A stretch of 64,000 bases of DNA. Origin: Achromobacter sp. UMC46. Its GTDB lineage: Bacteria > Pseudomonadota > Gammaproteobacteria > Burkholderiales > Burkholderiaceae_B. The position numbers and the translations under genes were made by a program. Shown in pieces: positions 50,035 through 59,857 of this stretch; within the stretch, counting starts at the first letter, position 1; each line of letters opens with the position of its first letter. The DNA is taken from NCBI RefSeq assembly GCF_014170335.1, contig NZ_LZZS01000036.1, positions 186,001 to 250,000 of the forward strand. Reading direction: 5' to 3'. The notes beneath the pieces were generated by a model. That model had not been told where the DNA came from, made no database searches, and was given only the letters and a program-made list of their open reading frames with translations.

Positions 50035-51411
50035 GTTCCTGGAAGCCGCCCGCCCGCGCAGCGTGATGCCGACCACGGTGCCGCGGGCGTCAGACACCGC
50101 GTCGACATCGCCGCCGTGCATTTGCGCGATGGCCCGCACGATGGCCAGGCCCAGGCCGTGGCCTTCGCTGCGCGGCGCGCGCGTGTGCCCCGAGCGGAAG
50201 AAGCGGTCGAAAATGCGGGGCAGGTCGGCGGGCGGAATGGGCCGGCCGGGATTGCGCACTTCCACCCGCGCGCCCGCCGGCGACTCCGAGCATCGCAGCA
50301 CGATGTCGTGCCCGGCGGGGGTGGCCTTGATGGCGTTGGAGATCAGGTTGGCCAAGGCGCGGCGCACCAGGCCGGGGTTCGCGGCCACGGTGGCGTCGCC
50401 CTCGCAGCGCAGGCGCACGCCGTGCTCGTCCAGCATGGCTTCGTAGTATTCCGCCACGCGGCGGGCTTCGGCCGCCAGCGAGACCGGGGCCAGGTCGGCG
50501 GCCAGTTCGCCGCGGTCCGCGCGGGCCAGAAACAGCATGTCGTTGACCAGTTTCTTCAGGTCTTCGAGCTCTTCCAGATTGGATTCCAGCGCGTCGCGCA
50601 ATTCGCCGGCCTCGCGCGGTGACGACAGCATGACCTGCGCGCCGTTGATCAGCGTGGCAAGCGGCGTGCGCAACTCATGCGCCACGTCGGCGTTGAAGCC
50701 TTCCATCTGCTGGTAGGCCGCCTGCAGGCGCTCCAGCGTGCGGTTGAACGACCGCACCAGCTCGTGCAGTTCGCGGTCGGTGTCCTCCAGCGGCAGGCGC
50801 CGCGACAGGTTGTCGGGCTGGATGCGCGCGGCCAGCTCCGACAGCCGGCGCGTGGGGGCCATGCTGCGGCGCACGGCCCAGGCCGCCAGCACCACCGTCG
50901 CGCCGACCCACAACGCGCAGATCAGCACGAGCGCGGTGCCGTAGGCGTACAGGAATTGCGAACTGGTGCGGGTGCTGACCGCCACGGTCAGTTGCGCGCC
51001 CGGCAGGATGCGGTCGTTCATGGCGACCCGCAGGCCGCGCATGCGGCCGCCGTCGGCCGCCTGCAGCACGACCTGGTGGCCGCCCACGGTGTCCAGCGTT
51101 TCGGGGGCGGGGCCGCCGTAGACGGCCTTGCCCTGGGCGTCCACGATCCAGATGCCCAACTGGCCCTGGCCCGCGCGCATCTCGTCGAAGGTGGCGGCCA
51201 GGTCCTGCAGGCCGCTGGCGCTGTTCTGCATGTCGATCAGATGGTCGATCAGTTCCAGCTTGCCGTTGACCTCGGTGATCTCCTGGCGCTCGACTTCGCG
51301 CTTGAGCGCCCAGAACAGCGTGGCCCCGGCCAGGCTGGAGACCAGCAGCGCGATGGCGCCCAGCAGCAGCGTCAGCCGCGCCTGCATCGAGCGCATGCGC
51401 GGCGGCTTCAT
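50020..51411 (-). CDS. copS: Copper-responsive sensor histidine kinase CopS/CusS
   Basis: 463 residues. Two membrane helices ([43 protein letters not shown]) flank a periplasmic sensor domain of about 150 residues. HAMP, His-kinase motif [16 protein letters not shown] with phospho-acceptor His, then N, G1 ([11 protein letters not shown]) and G2 (GHGLGLAIV) boxes. It belongs to the heavy-metal sensor kinase group. ATG 51411 overlaps the copR stop by 4 bp; the upstream in-frame ORF to 51588 is antisense-like. Confidence 0.92.
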   Translation of the reverse strand: MKPPRMRSMQARLTLLLGAIALLVSSLAGATLFWALKREVERQEITEVNGKLELIDHLIDMQNSASGLQDLAATFDEMRAGQGQLGIWIVDAQGKAVYGGPAPETLDTVGGHQVVLQAADGGRMRGLRVAMNDRILPGAQLTVAVSTRTSSQFLYAYGTALVLICALWVGATVVLAAWAVRRSMAPTRRLSELAARIQPDNLSRRLPLEDTDRELHELVRSFNRTLERLQAAYQQMEGFNADVAHELRTPLATLINGAQVMLSSPREAGELRDALESNLEELEDLKKLVNDMLFLARADRGELAADLAPVSLAAEARRVAEYYEAMLDEHGVRLRCEGDATVAANPGLVRRALANLISNAIKATPAGHDIVLRCSESPAGARVEVRNPGRPIPPADLPRIFDRFFRSGHTRAPRSEGHGLGLAIVRAIAQMHGGDVDAVSDARGTVVGITLRGRAASRNITKP

Positions 51412-52118
51412 TCGGGGCGGGGCGCGGGATGCGTGTCGGGGCGCGGTTCCAGGCGCGACTCCAGCACGTAGCCCATGCCGCGCACGGTGTGCAGCAGTTT
51501 GGCGTCGAACGGGTCGTCCAGCTTGCTGCGCAAGCGCCGCACCGCCACGTCGATGACGTTGGTGTCGCTGTCGAAGTTCATGTCCCACACCTGCTCGGCC
51601 AGCGTGGTGCGCGACAGCACCTGCCCCTGGCGGCGCAGCAGCAGCGCCAGCAGGCTGAATTCCTTGGCGGTCAGGTCCAGCCGGCGCCCGCCGCGCTGGG
51701 CGCGCCGGCGCGCCAGGTCCAGTTCCAGGTCGGCCAGGCGCAGCAGCGTGGGCTCTTGCGAGCGTCCGCGGCGCAACAGCGCCTGCACGCGCGCCAGCAG
51801 CTCGGAAAACGCGAAGGGCTTGACCAGGTAATCGTCGGCGCCGCCTTCCAGGCCGCGCACGCGGTCTTCCACCGCGTCGCGCGCGGTCAGCATGAGGATG
51901 GGGGTGTCTTTCTGCGCGCGGACCGACGCCAGGATGCCGAAGCCGTCCACGCCCGGCAGCATCACGTCCAGCACGATCAGGTCGTAGGCGCCTTCCAGCG
52001 CCAGATGCAGGCCGTCCACGCCGTCGCGGGCAAGGTCCACGACATGGCTTTGCTCCGAAAGCCCCTTCTTCAGGTAGTCGGCCAGTTTGGGTTCGTCTTC
52101 GATGACCAGGATGCGCAT
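51408..52118 (-). CDS. copR: Copper-responsive response regulator CopR/CusR (OmpR family)
   Basis: 236 residues. Receiver domain with DDE pocket at [14 protein letters not shown], phospho-acceptor in [13 protein letters not shown], Lys in LVKPFAF; C-terminal winged helix ending in [31 protein letters not shown]. Partner of CopS. ATG 52118 (MRILVIED) is certain by conservation; the longer frame is read-through. Binds the cop-box palindrome at 50019-50034 by inference. Confidence 0.93.
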   Translation of the reverse strand: MRILVIEDEPKLADYLKKGLSEQSHVVDLARDGVDGLHLALEGAYDLIVLDVMLPGVDGFGILASVRAQKDTPILMLTARDAVEDRVRGLEGGADDYLVKPFAFSELLARVQALLRRGRSQEPTLLRLADLELDLARRRAQRGGRRLDLTAKEFSLLALLLRRQGQVLSRTTLAEQVWDMNFDSDTNVIDVAVRRLRSKLDDPFDAKLLHTVRGMGYVLESRLEPRPDTHPAPRPE

Positions 52119-52174
52119 GGCCGGGAATTTACCATCCGCGCCGGACGGCGCGGAGGGTTCCAGCGTGGCAAGGT

Positions 52175-53482
52175 TTACGCGGGTCCGTCGATGGCGATGC
52201 GCTCGGCGGGGAAGCGCAGCGCGAAGACGCTGCCCTTGCCCGGTTCGCTGGTGATGAGCAGTTCGGCGTCGTGGCGCATGGCGATGTGCTTGGTGATCGC
52301 CAGCCCCAGCCCGGTGCCGCCGACGGCGCGCGAGCGGCCGCGGTCCACGCGGTAGAAGCGTTCGGTCAGGCGCGGCAGGTGGCGGGCGGGGATGCCGATG
52401 CCCGTGTCCTGCACGCTGTAGCGCCCGCCGCCGTCGGCGTCGCGTTCCCAGCGCACCGTGATCGTGCCGCCGTCGGGCGTGTAGCGCACCGCGTTGGTCA
52501 GCAGGTTCGACAGCGCGGACGTCAGTTCCGTTTCGGCGCCCAGCACGTCCAGCGTTTCGTCGATATGCCATTCCAGCGCATGGCGTCCGCCCGAAAGGGC
52601 TTCGATCTGCTGGCGGGCCTTCTGCAGCAGCGCACCCATGTTGATGGCGCGCGGATCGCTGCCCGGCGAAGATTCCAGCGTGGACAAGGTCAGCAGGTCT
52701 TCCACGATGGCCTGCATGCGCTGGGCCTGCTCGTGCATCATGTCGATGTACTGCGCGCGCTGCTCTTCGGGCAGCGCGTCGGCCGGCATGTCGCGAAGCG
52801 TTTCCAGGAACCCGGCCAGCACGGTCAGCGGCGTGCGCAGTTCGTGCGAGACGTTGGCCACGAAATCGCGGCGCGTGGTCTCCAGGCGTTCGATCTGGGT
52901 GACGTCGCGGGTGATGAGCAGGCGCTGATTGCTGGCGTAAGCCGTCAGCTGCATCATCATCAGGCGTTCCTGGCCGTTCTGGCCCAGGCGCACCAGGATC
53001 GGCTCCGGCCAGGCCGGGCGATGCGCGTATTCCACGAACTCCGGCGCACGCAGCAGGTTCAGCAGATTATGGCCGCGGTCGGCCGGCAGGCGCAGGCCCA
53101 GATGCTGGCGCGCCATGCGGTTGCACCAGTCGATCTGGAAGTCCGCGTTAAGGGTGACCGCGCCGTCCGGCAACGCCTGGGCGGCGGCCAGCATGCCTTG
53201 CATGGTGTCGTGGGTTTCGGCCAGTTCGCGGGCACGGGCGCGGGTATAGCGGTAGAGCGGGGCGAGGATGTCGTCCCAAGGCCCGACGGAAGCGGGGGGG
53301 GAGGTGTCCGGGTGGTTGGCCCATTGGGAGACCAGCTTCAGCCTCCAGCTGCGCCAAAGCAGCATGGCGGTCAGCGCGGCCGAAAACACGATCCAGCCCA
53401 ACGGGTCTCCTATGAGCCATTGCGCCAGTAGCGAAATCACCGCCCACAGGGCGACCAGGAAAAGTGTGCGCAGCCAGATCAT
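52175..53482 (-). CDS. phoR: Phosphate regulon sensor kinase PhoR
   Basis: 435 residues. N-terminal membrane helix pair ([20 protein letters not shown] and [14 protein letters not shown]), PAS domain with [28 protein letters not shown], then kinase core [24 protein letters not shown] box [14 protein letters not shown]2 [12 protein letters not shown]. It senses phosphate supply through the Pst system and phosphorylates PhoB. Starts 12 bp after the phoB stop. Confidence 0.94.
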   Translation of the reverse strand: MIWLRTLFLVALWAVISLLAQWLIGDPLGWIVFSAALTAMLLWRSWRLKLVSQWANHPDTSPPASVGPWDDILAPLYRYTRARARELAETHDTMQGMLAAAQALPDGAVTLNADFQIDWCNRMARQHLGLRLPADRGHNLLNLLRAPEFVEYAHRPAWPEPILVRLGQNGQERLMMMQLTAYASNQRLLITRDVTQIERLETTRRDFVANVSHELRTPLTVLAGFLETLRDMPADALPEEQRAQYIDMMHEQAQRMQAIVEDLLTLSTLESSPGSDPRAINMGALLQKARQQIEALSGGRHALEWHIDETLDVLGAETELTSALSNLLTNAVRYTPDGGTITVRWERDADGGGRYSVQDTGIGIPARHLPRLTERFYRVDRGRSRAVGGTGLGLAITKHIAMRHDAELLITSEPGKGSVFALRFPAERIAIDGPA

Positions 53483-53494
53483 CGTGCGGCAGTT

Positions 53495-54193
53495 TTACCG
53501 CGTCGGGAGCTGGGCCGTAAACCGGTAGCCGCTGCCGCGCACCGTTTCCACGTGCGCGTCATGGCCGCTGGGCTCCAGGGCCTTGCGCAGGCGGCGGATA
53601 TGGACGTCCACGGTGCGCTCTTCGACGAACACATGATCGCCCCAGACCTGGTCCAGCAGTTGCGAGCGCGAGAACACGCGCTCGGGGTGGGTCATGAAGA
53701 AATGCAGCAGGCGGAATTCGGTGGGGCCGATCTGCAGCGACTGGCTGTTGCCCGACAGGCGATGCGTCACCGGATCCAGTTTCAGGCCGCCCACGTCGAT
53801 CACGTCGTCGGTCAGCTGGGGCGCGCGGCGGCGCAGCACCGCCTTGATGCGGGCCATCAGCTCTTTCGGCGAGAAAGGCTTGGTGATGTAGTCGTCGGCG
53901 CCGGCCTCCAGGCCGTCCACCTTGTCCTGCTCGGAACCTTTGGCGGTCAGCATGATGACCGGGACGGCGCGGGTGCGCTCGTCGTTGCGCAGCTTGCGCG
54001 CCATGGCCAGGCCGGACGTGCCGGGCAGCATCCAATCCAGCAGGATCAGATCGGGGAGTTCGGCGCGGATCAGGGTCTGGGCCTGGTCGGCGTCGAAGGC
54101 GCGCAATACTTTGTGCCCCGCGAATGACAGGTTGACGGCGATCAGTTCCTGGATTGCGGGTTCGTCTTCGACAACGAGGATAGTGCTGGACAT
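53495..54193 (-). CDS. phoB: Phosphate regulon response regulator PhoB
   Basis: 232 residues. Receiver with DEPAIQELI and phospho-acceptor Asp in LILLDWMLPGTSGL (PhoB signature), Lys in YITKPFSPKELMARIKAVLRR, and a winged-helix end with HIRRLRKALEPSGHDAHVETVRGSGYRF. It activates Pho-box promoters. phoU and pst genes are not in the window. Divergent from ubiE across 163 bp. Confidence 0.95.
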   Translation of the reverse strand: MSSTILVVEDEPAIQELIAVNLSFAGHKVLRAFDADQAQTLIRAELPDLILLDWMLPGTSGLAMARKLRNDERTRAVPVIMLTAKGSEQDKVDGLEAGADDYITKPFSPKELMARIKAVLRRRAPQLTDDVIDVGGLKLDPVTHRLSGNSQSLQIGPTEFRLLHFFMTHPERVFSRSQLLDQVWGDHVFVEERTVDVHIRRLRKALEPSGHDAHVETVRGSGYRFTAQLPTR

Positions 54194-54356
54194 GGCGAAT
54201 TTGGCACGCTTCGGAGCGCCGGCGCGGCGCGAACATTGCGATAGTATGGCCGCAATATTTCAGGTATGTGACCGCAGGGTGCTGCCGGGGCAGGTTCAGC
54301 GGCCTCCGCCAGGTGCCCGATAGGCTACCATTGAACGATATATCGGGAATTTCACC

Positions 54357-55133
54357 ATGCAAAACCCCTCCGAATCGCAACATTCCGCGGATTCCAACCC
54401 GCAATCCACGCATTTCGGCTTCCAAACGGTGCCGGAAGGCGACAAAGCCCGCAAAGTCGCTGAAGTCTTCCACTCCGTCGCCCAGCGCTACGACGTCATG
54501 AACGATTTCATGTCCGCCGGCCTGCATCGCATCTGGAAGGCCTTCACCATCGGCCGCGCCGCCATCCGTCCCGGCATGAAGGTGCTGGACATCGCCGGCG
54601 GCACGGGCGACCTGGCCCGCGCCTTCGCCAAGCGCGCCGGCCCCACGGGCGAAGTCTGGCTGACCGACATCAATGATTCCATGCTGCGCGTGGGCCGCGA
54701 CCGCCTGACCGACGCCGGCCTGCTGCTGCCCACCGCCGTCTGCGACGCCGAGCGCCTGCCGTTCCCGACGGGCTACTTTGACCGCGTCAGCGTGGCCTTC
54801 GGCCTGCGCAACATGACCCACAAGGACCGCGCCCTGGCCGAAATGGCCCGCGTGCTCAAGCCGGGCGGCAAGCTGCTGGTGCTGGAATTCTCGCGGGTGG
54901 CCAAGCCGCTGTCGCCCGCCTACGACTGGTATTCGTTCAACGTGCTGCCGTGGCTGGGCAAGAAGATCGCCAACGACGAGGCCAGCTATCGTTACCTGGC
55001 GGAATCCATCCGCATGCACCCCGACCAGGAAACCCTGGCCGACATGCTGCGCACCGCCGGCCTGGAACGGGTGCAGTACTTCAACCTGACGGCCGGCATC
55101 GCCGCGCTGCACGAGGGCGTTCGCCTGGGCTGA
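54357..55133 (+). CDS. ubiE: Ubiquinone/menaquinone C-methyltransferase UbiE
   Basis: 258 residues. Class I methyltransferase motif [22 protein letters not shown], UbiE block [38 protein letters not shown] and [26 protein letters not shown]. It C-methylates the benzoquinol ring with SAM. First gene of the ubiE / Tim44-like / ubiJ / ubiB cluster. Confidence 0.96.
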   Translation: MQNPSESQHSADSNPQSTHFGFQTVPEGDKARKVAEVFHSVAQRYDVMNDFMSAGLHRIWKAFTIGRAAIRPGMKVLDIAGGTGDLARAFAKRAGPTGEVWLTDINDSMLRVGRDRLTDAGLLLPTAVCDAERLPFPTGYFDRVSVAFGLRNMTHKDRALAEMARVLKPGGKLLVLEFSRVAKPLSPAYDWYSFNVLPWLGKKIANDEASYRYLAESIRMHPDQETLADMLRTAGLERVQYFNLTAGIAALHEGVRLG

Positions 55134-55200
55134 ACCCAGCCTGTCCATAGGATGTTTCGTCACCCCACGGGGAACTTGTGGGCCGGCGTCTTGTCCGTTA

Positions 55201-55229
55201 TTCTTACGACATTCAGATTACTGTAAGAA
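55201..55229. promoter_or_regulatory. Inverted repeat in the gap before the Tim44-like gene
   Basis: TTCTTAC at 55201-55207 and its reverse complement GTAAGAA at 55223-55229, 15 bases apart, in an AT-rich part of the 179-bp gap. Could be an operator or part of a promoter for the Tim44-like gene; function unknown. Confidence 0.3.
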
Positions 55230-55312
55230 AAGTCGCGACTATGGTCCCGCTGTCCGCGGGACTCCCCGCCGCTCGGGGCAGCGGGGGCGCGAGTACGAGG
55301 GAGCCAAACTCT

Positions 55313-56323
55313 ATGACCAAATTCTGTTTCTCGCGGTTTGTCGCCGCGGCGCTCATCGCCATCTCCGGCGCGGCGTTGGTGACGGCGTCTTTTGACGCCG
55401 AAGCCCGCCGTGCAGGCGGCGGCGCCAGCTCCGGCCGTCAATCCTCCAATGTGACCCAGCAGCGCCAGGCCACGACGCCTCCGGCCGCCGCGAACAACAC
55501 CGCAGGCGCCACCGCCGCGCCGGCAGCCGCCGGTGCCGCCACGGCCGGTGCCGCGGGCGCCGCCGCCAAGAGCGGCGCGTCGCGCTGGCTCGGCCCCATC
55601 GCCGGCATCGCCGCTGGCCTCGGTATCGCCGCCTTGCTGTCCAGCATGGGCCTGTCGGGCGCGTTCGCCGAATTCCTCGGCTCCGCGCTGCTGATCGCCG
55701 CGGTCGTGTTCGCCGTCATGTTCATCATCCGCCGCCTGCGTGGCGCGGGTCCCCGCACGGCAACGCAAGGCGCGTTCAACGGCGCCAACAATGCGCCGGG
55801 CCAGCAACAGCAGCCCACGTGGCGTGAAGCGCTGAAGCCGGCAGCCGCCGCGCCCGCCGCTGCCGCCGCACCCGTGGCTGCCGCCCCGGTGGCACCGCCC
55901 GCCGTGCTGCCCAAGGCTGGCGAGGACAACAACTGGTTCGTGCCGGGCGATTTCGACACGCCCAACTTCCTCAAGCAGGCCAAGGACCAGTTCGTCCGGA
56001 TCCAGGCCGTCTGGGACAGCGGCAGCACCGATGGCCTGCGCGACTTCCTGACCGATGACCTGATCACCGAGCTCAAGCCGCAACTGGCCGAGCGCGGCGC
56101 CGCGCCCAACAAGACCGAAGTGGTCCTGCTGAACGCCGAAATGCTGGGCATCGAGACGGTTTCCGACGGCCACCTGGCCAGCGTGCGCTTCTCCGGCATG
56201 CTGCGCGAAGCCCCGGGCGCCGAGGCCTTCCGCTTCGAAGAAGTCTGGAACCTGTTCAAGCCGGCGAACGGCGGCTGGCTGCTGGCCGGCATCCAGCAGA
56301 TCCCGGTGGATCTCGCCAGCTAA
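55313..56323 (+). CDS. Tim44-like domain membrane protein
   Basis: 336 residues. Signal-anchor leader FVAAALIAISGAALVTASFDAEA, an Ala/Gln-rich low-complexity region, two adjacent helices (WLGPIAGIAAGLGIAALLSSMG and FLGSALLIAAVVFAVMFIIRRL), a Pro/Ala-rich linker, then a C-terminal Tim44-like domain of about 130 residues (FDTPNFLKQAKDQFVRIQAVWDSGSTDGLRDFLTDDLITELKPQL). Bacterial Tim44-like proteins are of unclear role. ATG 55313 has CGAGGGAG upstream. Sits between ubiE and ubiJ. Confidence 0.85.
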   Translation: MTKFCFSRFVAAALIAISGAALVTASFDAEARRAGGGASSGRQSSNVTQQRQATTPPAAANNTAGATAAPAAAGAATAGAAGAAAKSGASRWLGPIAGIAAGLGIAALLSSMGLSGAFAEFLGSALLIAAVVFAVMFIIRRLRGAGPRTATQGAFNGANNAPGQQQQPTWREALKPAAAAPAAAAAPVAAAPVAPPAVLPKAGEDNNWFVPGDFDTPNFLKQAKDQFVRIQAVWDSGSTDGLRDFLTDDLITELKPQLAERGAAPNKTEVVLLNAEMLGIETVSDGHLASVRFSGMLREAPGAEAFRFEEVWNLFKPANGGWLLAGIQQIPVDLAS

Positions 56324-56381
56324 GGCTGGCCGGCCGGGTCCGATTCCCGCCTCCGTTGCGGATGCCGCAAGGCATCTGCTT

Positions 56382-56408
56382 GAACCGGCCCTCCAAGGGC
56401 CGGTTTTT
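56382..56408 (+). terminator. Intrinsic terminator after the Tim44-like gene
   Basis: Hairpin AACCGGCCC-TCCAA-GGGCCGGTT (56383-56405) followed by TTT. It should end the ubiE/Tim44 transcript before ubiJ, implying a separate promoter for ubiJ-ubiB in the 100 bp that follow. Confidence 0.8.
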
Positions 56409-56508
56409 CCATGTCCTTCCGCAAAACACGCACCCATCTAACCCGTTACACTCCCGATTTACCCATTAACTTCGGCAACCCCGGCCACCGGGGCCGTTGC
56501 AGACCGTC

Positions 56509-57147
56509 ATGCTGCCTTTTTCCTTCCTGCCCACCCCCTCGCGACTGGCTGTAAGCGCGCTCAACGCCCTATTGCGGCGCGAGGACTGGGCGCGCGAGCG
56601 CCTGGCGCGCCACGCCGGCAAAACCGTGCGTTTCGCGCTGGGAGGCTTCACGCTGGGCCTGACGATCGACAGCGAGGGCCTGGCGGCGCAGGCCGACCCG
56701 GCCGTGGTGCCCGACGTGACACTGACCGTCGCGCCCGAAAAGCTGCCCCTGCCGCGCCTGGGCGCGGACCGCGAGACCCCTGACTTCGCCGAAGCGACCC
56801 ACATTTCGGGCGACGCGGCGCTGGCGCAGGTGGTGGCGGACCTGTCCAAGCAACTGCGCTGGGACCCGGAAGACGCCCTGGCCCGCGTAGTGGGCGATAT
56901 CGCCGCGCTGCGCATCGTGGGCGGCGCCCGCGCCGCTGCCGATGGCGCGCGCACGGCTGGCCGCCGGCTGGCCGAGAACGTATCCGAATACCTGGCGGAA
57001 GAAAGCGGCGTGCTGGCGGGCCGTCCGGCGCTTGAGCAGTGGCGCCTGGACCTGGCCGAACTGAACGCCCGCGCCGATGCGCTGGCGCGCTCGGCCACCG
57101 TGCTGCAAACCCGTCTGGCTGCCGCCAGCGCAAAGCGGGGCGCCTGA
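56509..57147 (+). CDS. ubiJ: Ubiquinone biosynthesis accessory factor UbiJ (SCP2 domain)
   Basis: 212 residues. N-terminal SCP2 lipid-binding domain (LARHAGKTVRFALGGFTLGLTIDSEGLAAQADPAVVPDVTLTVAPEKLP; THISGDAALAQVVADLSKQLRWDPEDALARVVGDIAA) and a C-terminal helical tail WRLDLAELNARADALARSATVLQTRL. It binds hydrophobic ubiquinone intermediates as a scaffold of the Ubi complex. ATG 56509; a TTG at 56497 is also in frame. Three bases separate its stop from ubiB. Confidence 0.88.
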   Translation: MLPFSFLPTPSRLAVSALNALLRREDWARERLARHAGKTVRFALGGFTLGLTIDSEGLAAQADPAVVPDVTLTVAPEKLPLPRLGADRETPDFAEATHISGDAALAQVVADLSKQLRWDPEDALARVVGDIAALRIVGGARAAADGARTAGRRLAENVSEYLAEESGVLAGRPALEQWRLDLAELNARADALARSATVLQTRLAAASAKRGA

Positions 57148-57150
57148 TCC

Positions 57151-58704
57151 ATGTTTCCCTTGCTGCGCCTGTTCCGCATCATCCTGGTTTCGTTGCGCTA
57201 TGGCCTGGACGAGCTGGTGCTCTCCAGCCTGAACCATCCGCTGGCCACCTGCCTGTTGCGGGTCATCCGCCTGGGCACCCGGCCGCGCCAGCCGCGCGGG
57301 CAGCGCCTGCGCCTGGCCCTTGAATCGCTGGGCCCCATTTTCGTGAAGTTCGGGCAGGTGCTGTCCACCCGCCGCGACCTGATCCCCGCCGACATCGCCG
57401 ACGAGCTGGCCCTGCTGCAAGACCGCGTGCCGCCGTTCCCGTCCGCGCAGGCCGCCGCCTGCATCGAAGCGGCGCTGGGCGCGCCGCCCGACAAGCTCTT
57501 CGCGCAGTTCGACGTGGACCCGGTGGCGTCGGCCTCGATCGCCCAGGTGCACTTCGCGGTGCTGCACGACGGCCGCGAGGTGGCGGTGAAAGTGCTGCGC
57601 CCGGGCATGCTGAGCATCATCGAAAAAGACCTGTCGCTGCTGAAGATCGTGGCGCGCATTATCGAGCGCCTGGGCGCCGACGGCCGCCGCCTGAAGCCGC
57701 GCGAAGTCGTGGCTGAATTCGACAAGTACCTGCACGACGAACTGGACCTGGTGCGCGAGGCCTCCAACTGCAGCCAGCTGCGCCGCAATTTCGGCCCCGA
57801 GTCGGGCCGCGGCGACATGCTGATCGTGCCCGAGGTCATCTGGGAATACACGGCGTCCACGGTGTTCACCATGCAGCGCATGTACGGCATGCCGGTGGGC
57901 CAGGTGGAGCGCATGCGCGCAGCGGGCATCGACATCCCGACCCTGGCTCGCACCGGCGTCGAGATCTTCTTCACGCAGGTCTTCACCGACGGCTTCTTCC
58001 ACGCCGACATGCACCCGGGCAACATCTACGTGTCGGACCGCCCCGCCACGCTGGGCAGCTACATCGCGCTGGACTTCGGCATCGTCGGGTCGCTGTCCGA
58101 ATTCGACAAGAACTATCTGGCGCAGAATTTCCTGGCCTTCTTCCACCGCGATTACCGGCGCGTGGCGCAGTTGCACATCGAGTCGGGCTGGGTGCCCGCG
58201 GATACGCGCGAAGAAGAGCTGGAGGGCGCCGTGCGCGCCGTCTGCGAACCGTACTTTGACCGGCCGTTGTCCGAGATCTCGCTGGGGCAAGTGCTGCTCC
58301 GCCTGTTCCAGACGTCGCGCCGGTTCAACGTGGAGATCCAGCCGCAGCTGGTGCTGCTGCAGAAGACGTTGCTGAACGTCGAGGGATTGGGCCGCCAGCT
58401 CGATCCCAACCTGGATCTCTGGAAGACCGCAAAGCCCTATCTGGAACGCTGGATGCGTCAGCGCGTCGGATTCAAGGGGCTGCGTCAAAGCCTGGAAAAG
58501 GAAGCCGTGCAGTGGTCCCAAATGCTGCCCGCCTTGCCCAGGCTGGTCCATGACCACCTGAGCCGCCCGAACGTCTCGCCTGCGCTGCTGGCCGAGATGA
58601 TTCACCTGCGGCGCGCCCAGGAGCAGAACAATCGGCTGGTTGCAGCGCTGGTTGGGGTGTTGGCCCTTGCGATCGGGGTCGCAATATGGGCCTTGACCCG
58701 ATAG
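57151..58704 (+). CDS. ubiB: Ubiquinone biosynthesis ABC1-family protein UbiB
   Basis: 517 residues. Atypical kinase of the ADCK/UbiB family: [26 protein letters not shown] (KxGQ motif), [30 protein letters not shown] (Ala-rich loop and Lys), [13 protein letters not shown] and [10 protein letters not shown] (metal site). Two C-terminal helices ([25 protein letters not shown]) anchor it in the inner membrane. It supports aerobic ubiquinone synthesis. Cotranscribed with ubiJ. Confidence 0.95.
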   Translation: MFPLLRLFRIILVSLRYGLDELVLSSLNHPLATCLLRVIRLGTRPRQPRGQRLRLALESLGPIFVKFGQVLSTRRDLIPADIADELALLQDRVPPFPSAQAAACIEAALGAPPDKLFAQFDVDPVASASIAQVHFAVLHDGREVAVKVLRPGMLSIIEKDLSLLKIVARIIERLGADGRRLKPREVVAEFDKYLHDELDLVREASNCSQLRRNFGPESGRGDMLIVPEVIWEYTASTVFTMQRMYGMPVGQVERMRAAGIDIPTLARTGVEIFFTQVFTDGFFHADMHPGNIYVSDRPATLGSYIALDFGIVGSLSEFDKNYLAQNFLAFFHRDYRRVAQLHIESGWVPADTREEELEGAVRAVCEPYFDRPLSEISLGQVLLRLFQTSRRFNVEIQPQLVLLQKTLLNVEGLGRQLDPNLDLWKTAKPYLERWMRQRVGFKGLRQSLEKEAVQWSQMLPALPRLVHDHLSRPNVSPALLAEMIHLRRAQEQNNRLVAALVGVLALAIGVAIWALTR

Positions 58705-58735
58705 GCGGCGCGATGATCTAGACGAACTCTGTCAT

Positions 58736-58751
58736 GTTTCATTCATGAAAC
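58736..58751. promoter_or_regulatory. Palindrome before the di-iron desaturase-like gene
   Basis: Perfect 7-bp inverted repeat GTTTCAT-TC-ATGAAAC at 58736-58751, about 135 bp upstream of the start. This is a plausible repressor operator. The rest of the 181-bp gap shows no gene. Confidence 0.4.
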
Positions 58752-58885
58752 GGTCATCATAGCTTCGCGGGAGACGGCGAAAAATAGCGCTGCGGTGGAT
58801 GAATGCAGCGTCACGCCGAAAGAGACGCGCGCGCCATTCATTAATTTCTATCGCCCCACTAGCGGGACGAATACAAGGGCAGACC

Positions 58886-59764
58886 ATGCTTTATCCTGAA
58901 CTCTTCAAGACCATGGAAGCCGTGCGCTGGAACATGGCCCACGACATCCCCTGGGGGGATTTCGATCGCAGCAAGCTCTCGGACGAGCAAGCCCAGACGA
59001 TCAAAATGAACGCCATCACCGAATGGGCGGCCCTGCCTGCCACGGAAATGTTCCTGCGCGACAACCGCGGCGACAGCGATTTTTGCGCATTCATGTCGGT
59101 GTGGTTCTTCGAAGAGCAGAAGCACTCGCTGGTGCTGATCGAGTACCTGCGCCGTTTCCGTCCGGACCTGGTGCCGACCGAGGAAGAACTGCACAACGTG
59201 CGTTTCGAATTCGATGCCGCGCCCGAGCTTGAAACCCTGATGCTGCACTTCTGCGGCGAGATCCGCCTGAACCACTGGTACCGCCGCGCCGCCGAATGGC
59301 ACACGGAACCCGTCATCAAGGCCATCTACAAGACCGTTGCGCAAGACGAAGCCCGCCACGCCGGCGCCTACCTGCAGTACATGCGCCGCGCGCTGCATGA
59401 CCGCGGCCAGGACACGAGCGAACAGGCCCGCGTGGCGTTCTCGAAGATCGGCGTGCTGATGGCGTCCGCCGGCCGCACCCAGCAGGCGCTGCATCCGACC
59501 AACCTGCACGTGAACAAGGACCTGTTCCCCAACGACACCGTGCAGTCCCGCCTGCCGGAGCCGGGCTGGCTGGAGCACTGGCTGGATACGCAGATCCGCT
59601 TTGACGGCATCTGGGAACAGAAGGTCGCCACCCGCATCCTGCACATCCTGTCCAAGCTGATGGACCGCAGCTTCGAGACGGTGAAGGACCTGAACCGCTA
59701 CCGCAAGGAAATGACCGCGCTGGTGGTGCCCAAGGAAAAGAAGATCATCCTCGCCGGCGCGTGA
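58886..59764 (+). CDS. Ferritin-like di-iron protein, acyl-ACP desaturase-related
   Basis: 292 residues, all alpha-helical. Two ExxH iron motifs, FFEEQKHS and AQDEARHAG, with additional Glu ligands in ITEWAALPATEMF and FCGEIRLNHW, form the carboxylate-bridged di-iron site typical of acyl-ACP desaturases and related oxidases. It may desaturate or hydroxylate an acyl chain in the cytoplasm. True plastid-type desaturase identity is not certain; length is shorter than plant enzymes. ATG 58886 lies after an AAGGGC. Confidence 0.78.
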   Translation: MLYPELFKTMEAVRWNMAHDIPWGDFDRSKLSDEQAQTIKMNAITEWAALPATEMFLRDNRGDSDFCAFMSVWFFEEQKHSLVLIEYLRRFRPDLVPTEEELHNVRFEFDAAPELETLMLHFCGEIRLNHWYRRAAEWHTEPVIKAIYKTVAQDEARHAGAYLQYMRRALHDRGQDTSEQARVAFSKIGVLMASAGRTQQALHPTNLHVNKDLFPNDTVQSRLPEPGWLEHWLDTQIRFDGIWEQKVATRILHILSKLMDRSFETVKDLNRYRKEMTALVVPKEKKIILAGA

Positions 59765-59844
59765 TCGCCGGCGGCGCTGCGGGGCAGGCCTGGCGCCGCC
59801 CCGCAGTGGCGGCTTTTGAGGCGGATTGGCGGCCGGCGGGCGGA

Positions 59845-59857
59845 TATAATCGCCGCA
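59845..59857 (+). promoter_or_regulatory. -10 element giving a leaderless rfaE2 transcript
   Basis: A perfect TATAAT at 59845-59850 ends six bases before the ATG of rfaE2. Transcription would start at the A of the start codon (59857). No Shine-Dalgarno is present between them (CGCCGC). A -35 match is weak. Read by eye. Confidence 0.55.

Noticed and set aside
56569-58605. 678-codon open frame on the minus strand opposite ubiB and ubiJ
   Set aside because: Antisense shadow with low-complexity Gln/His/Arg composition and no recognisable motif; ubiB and ubiJ are certain.
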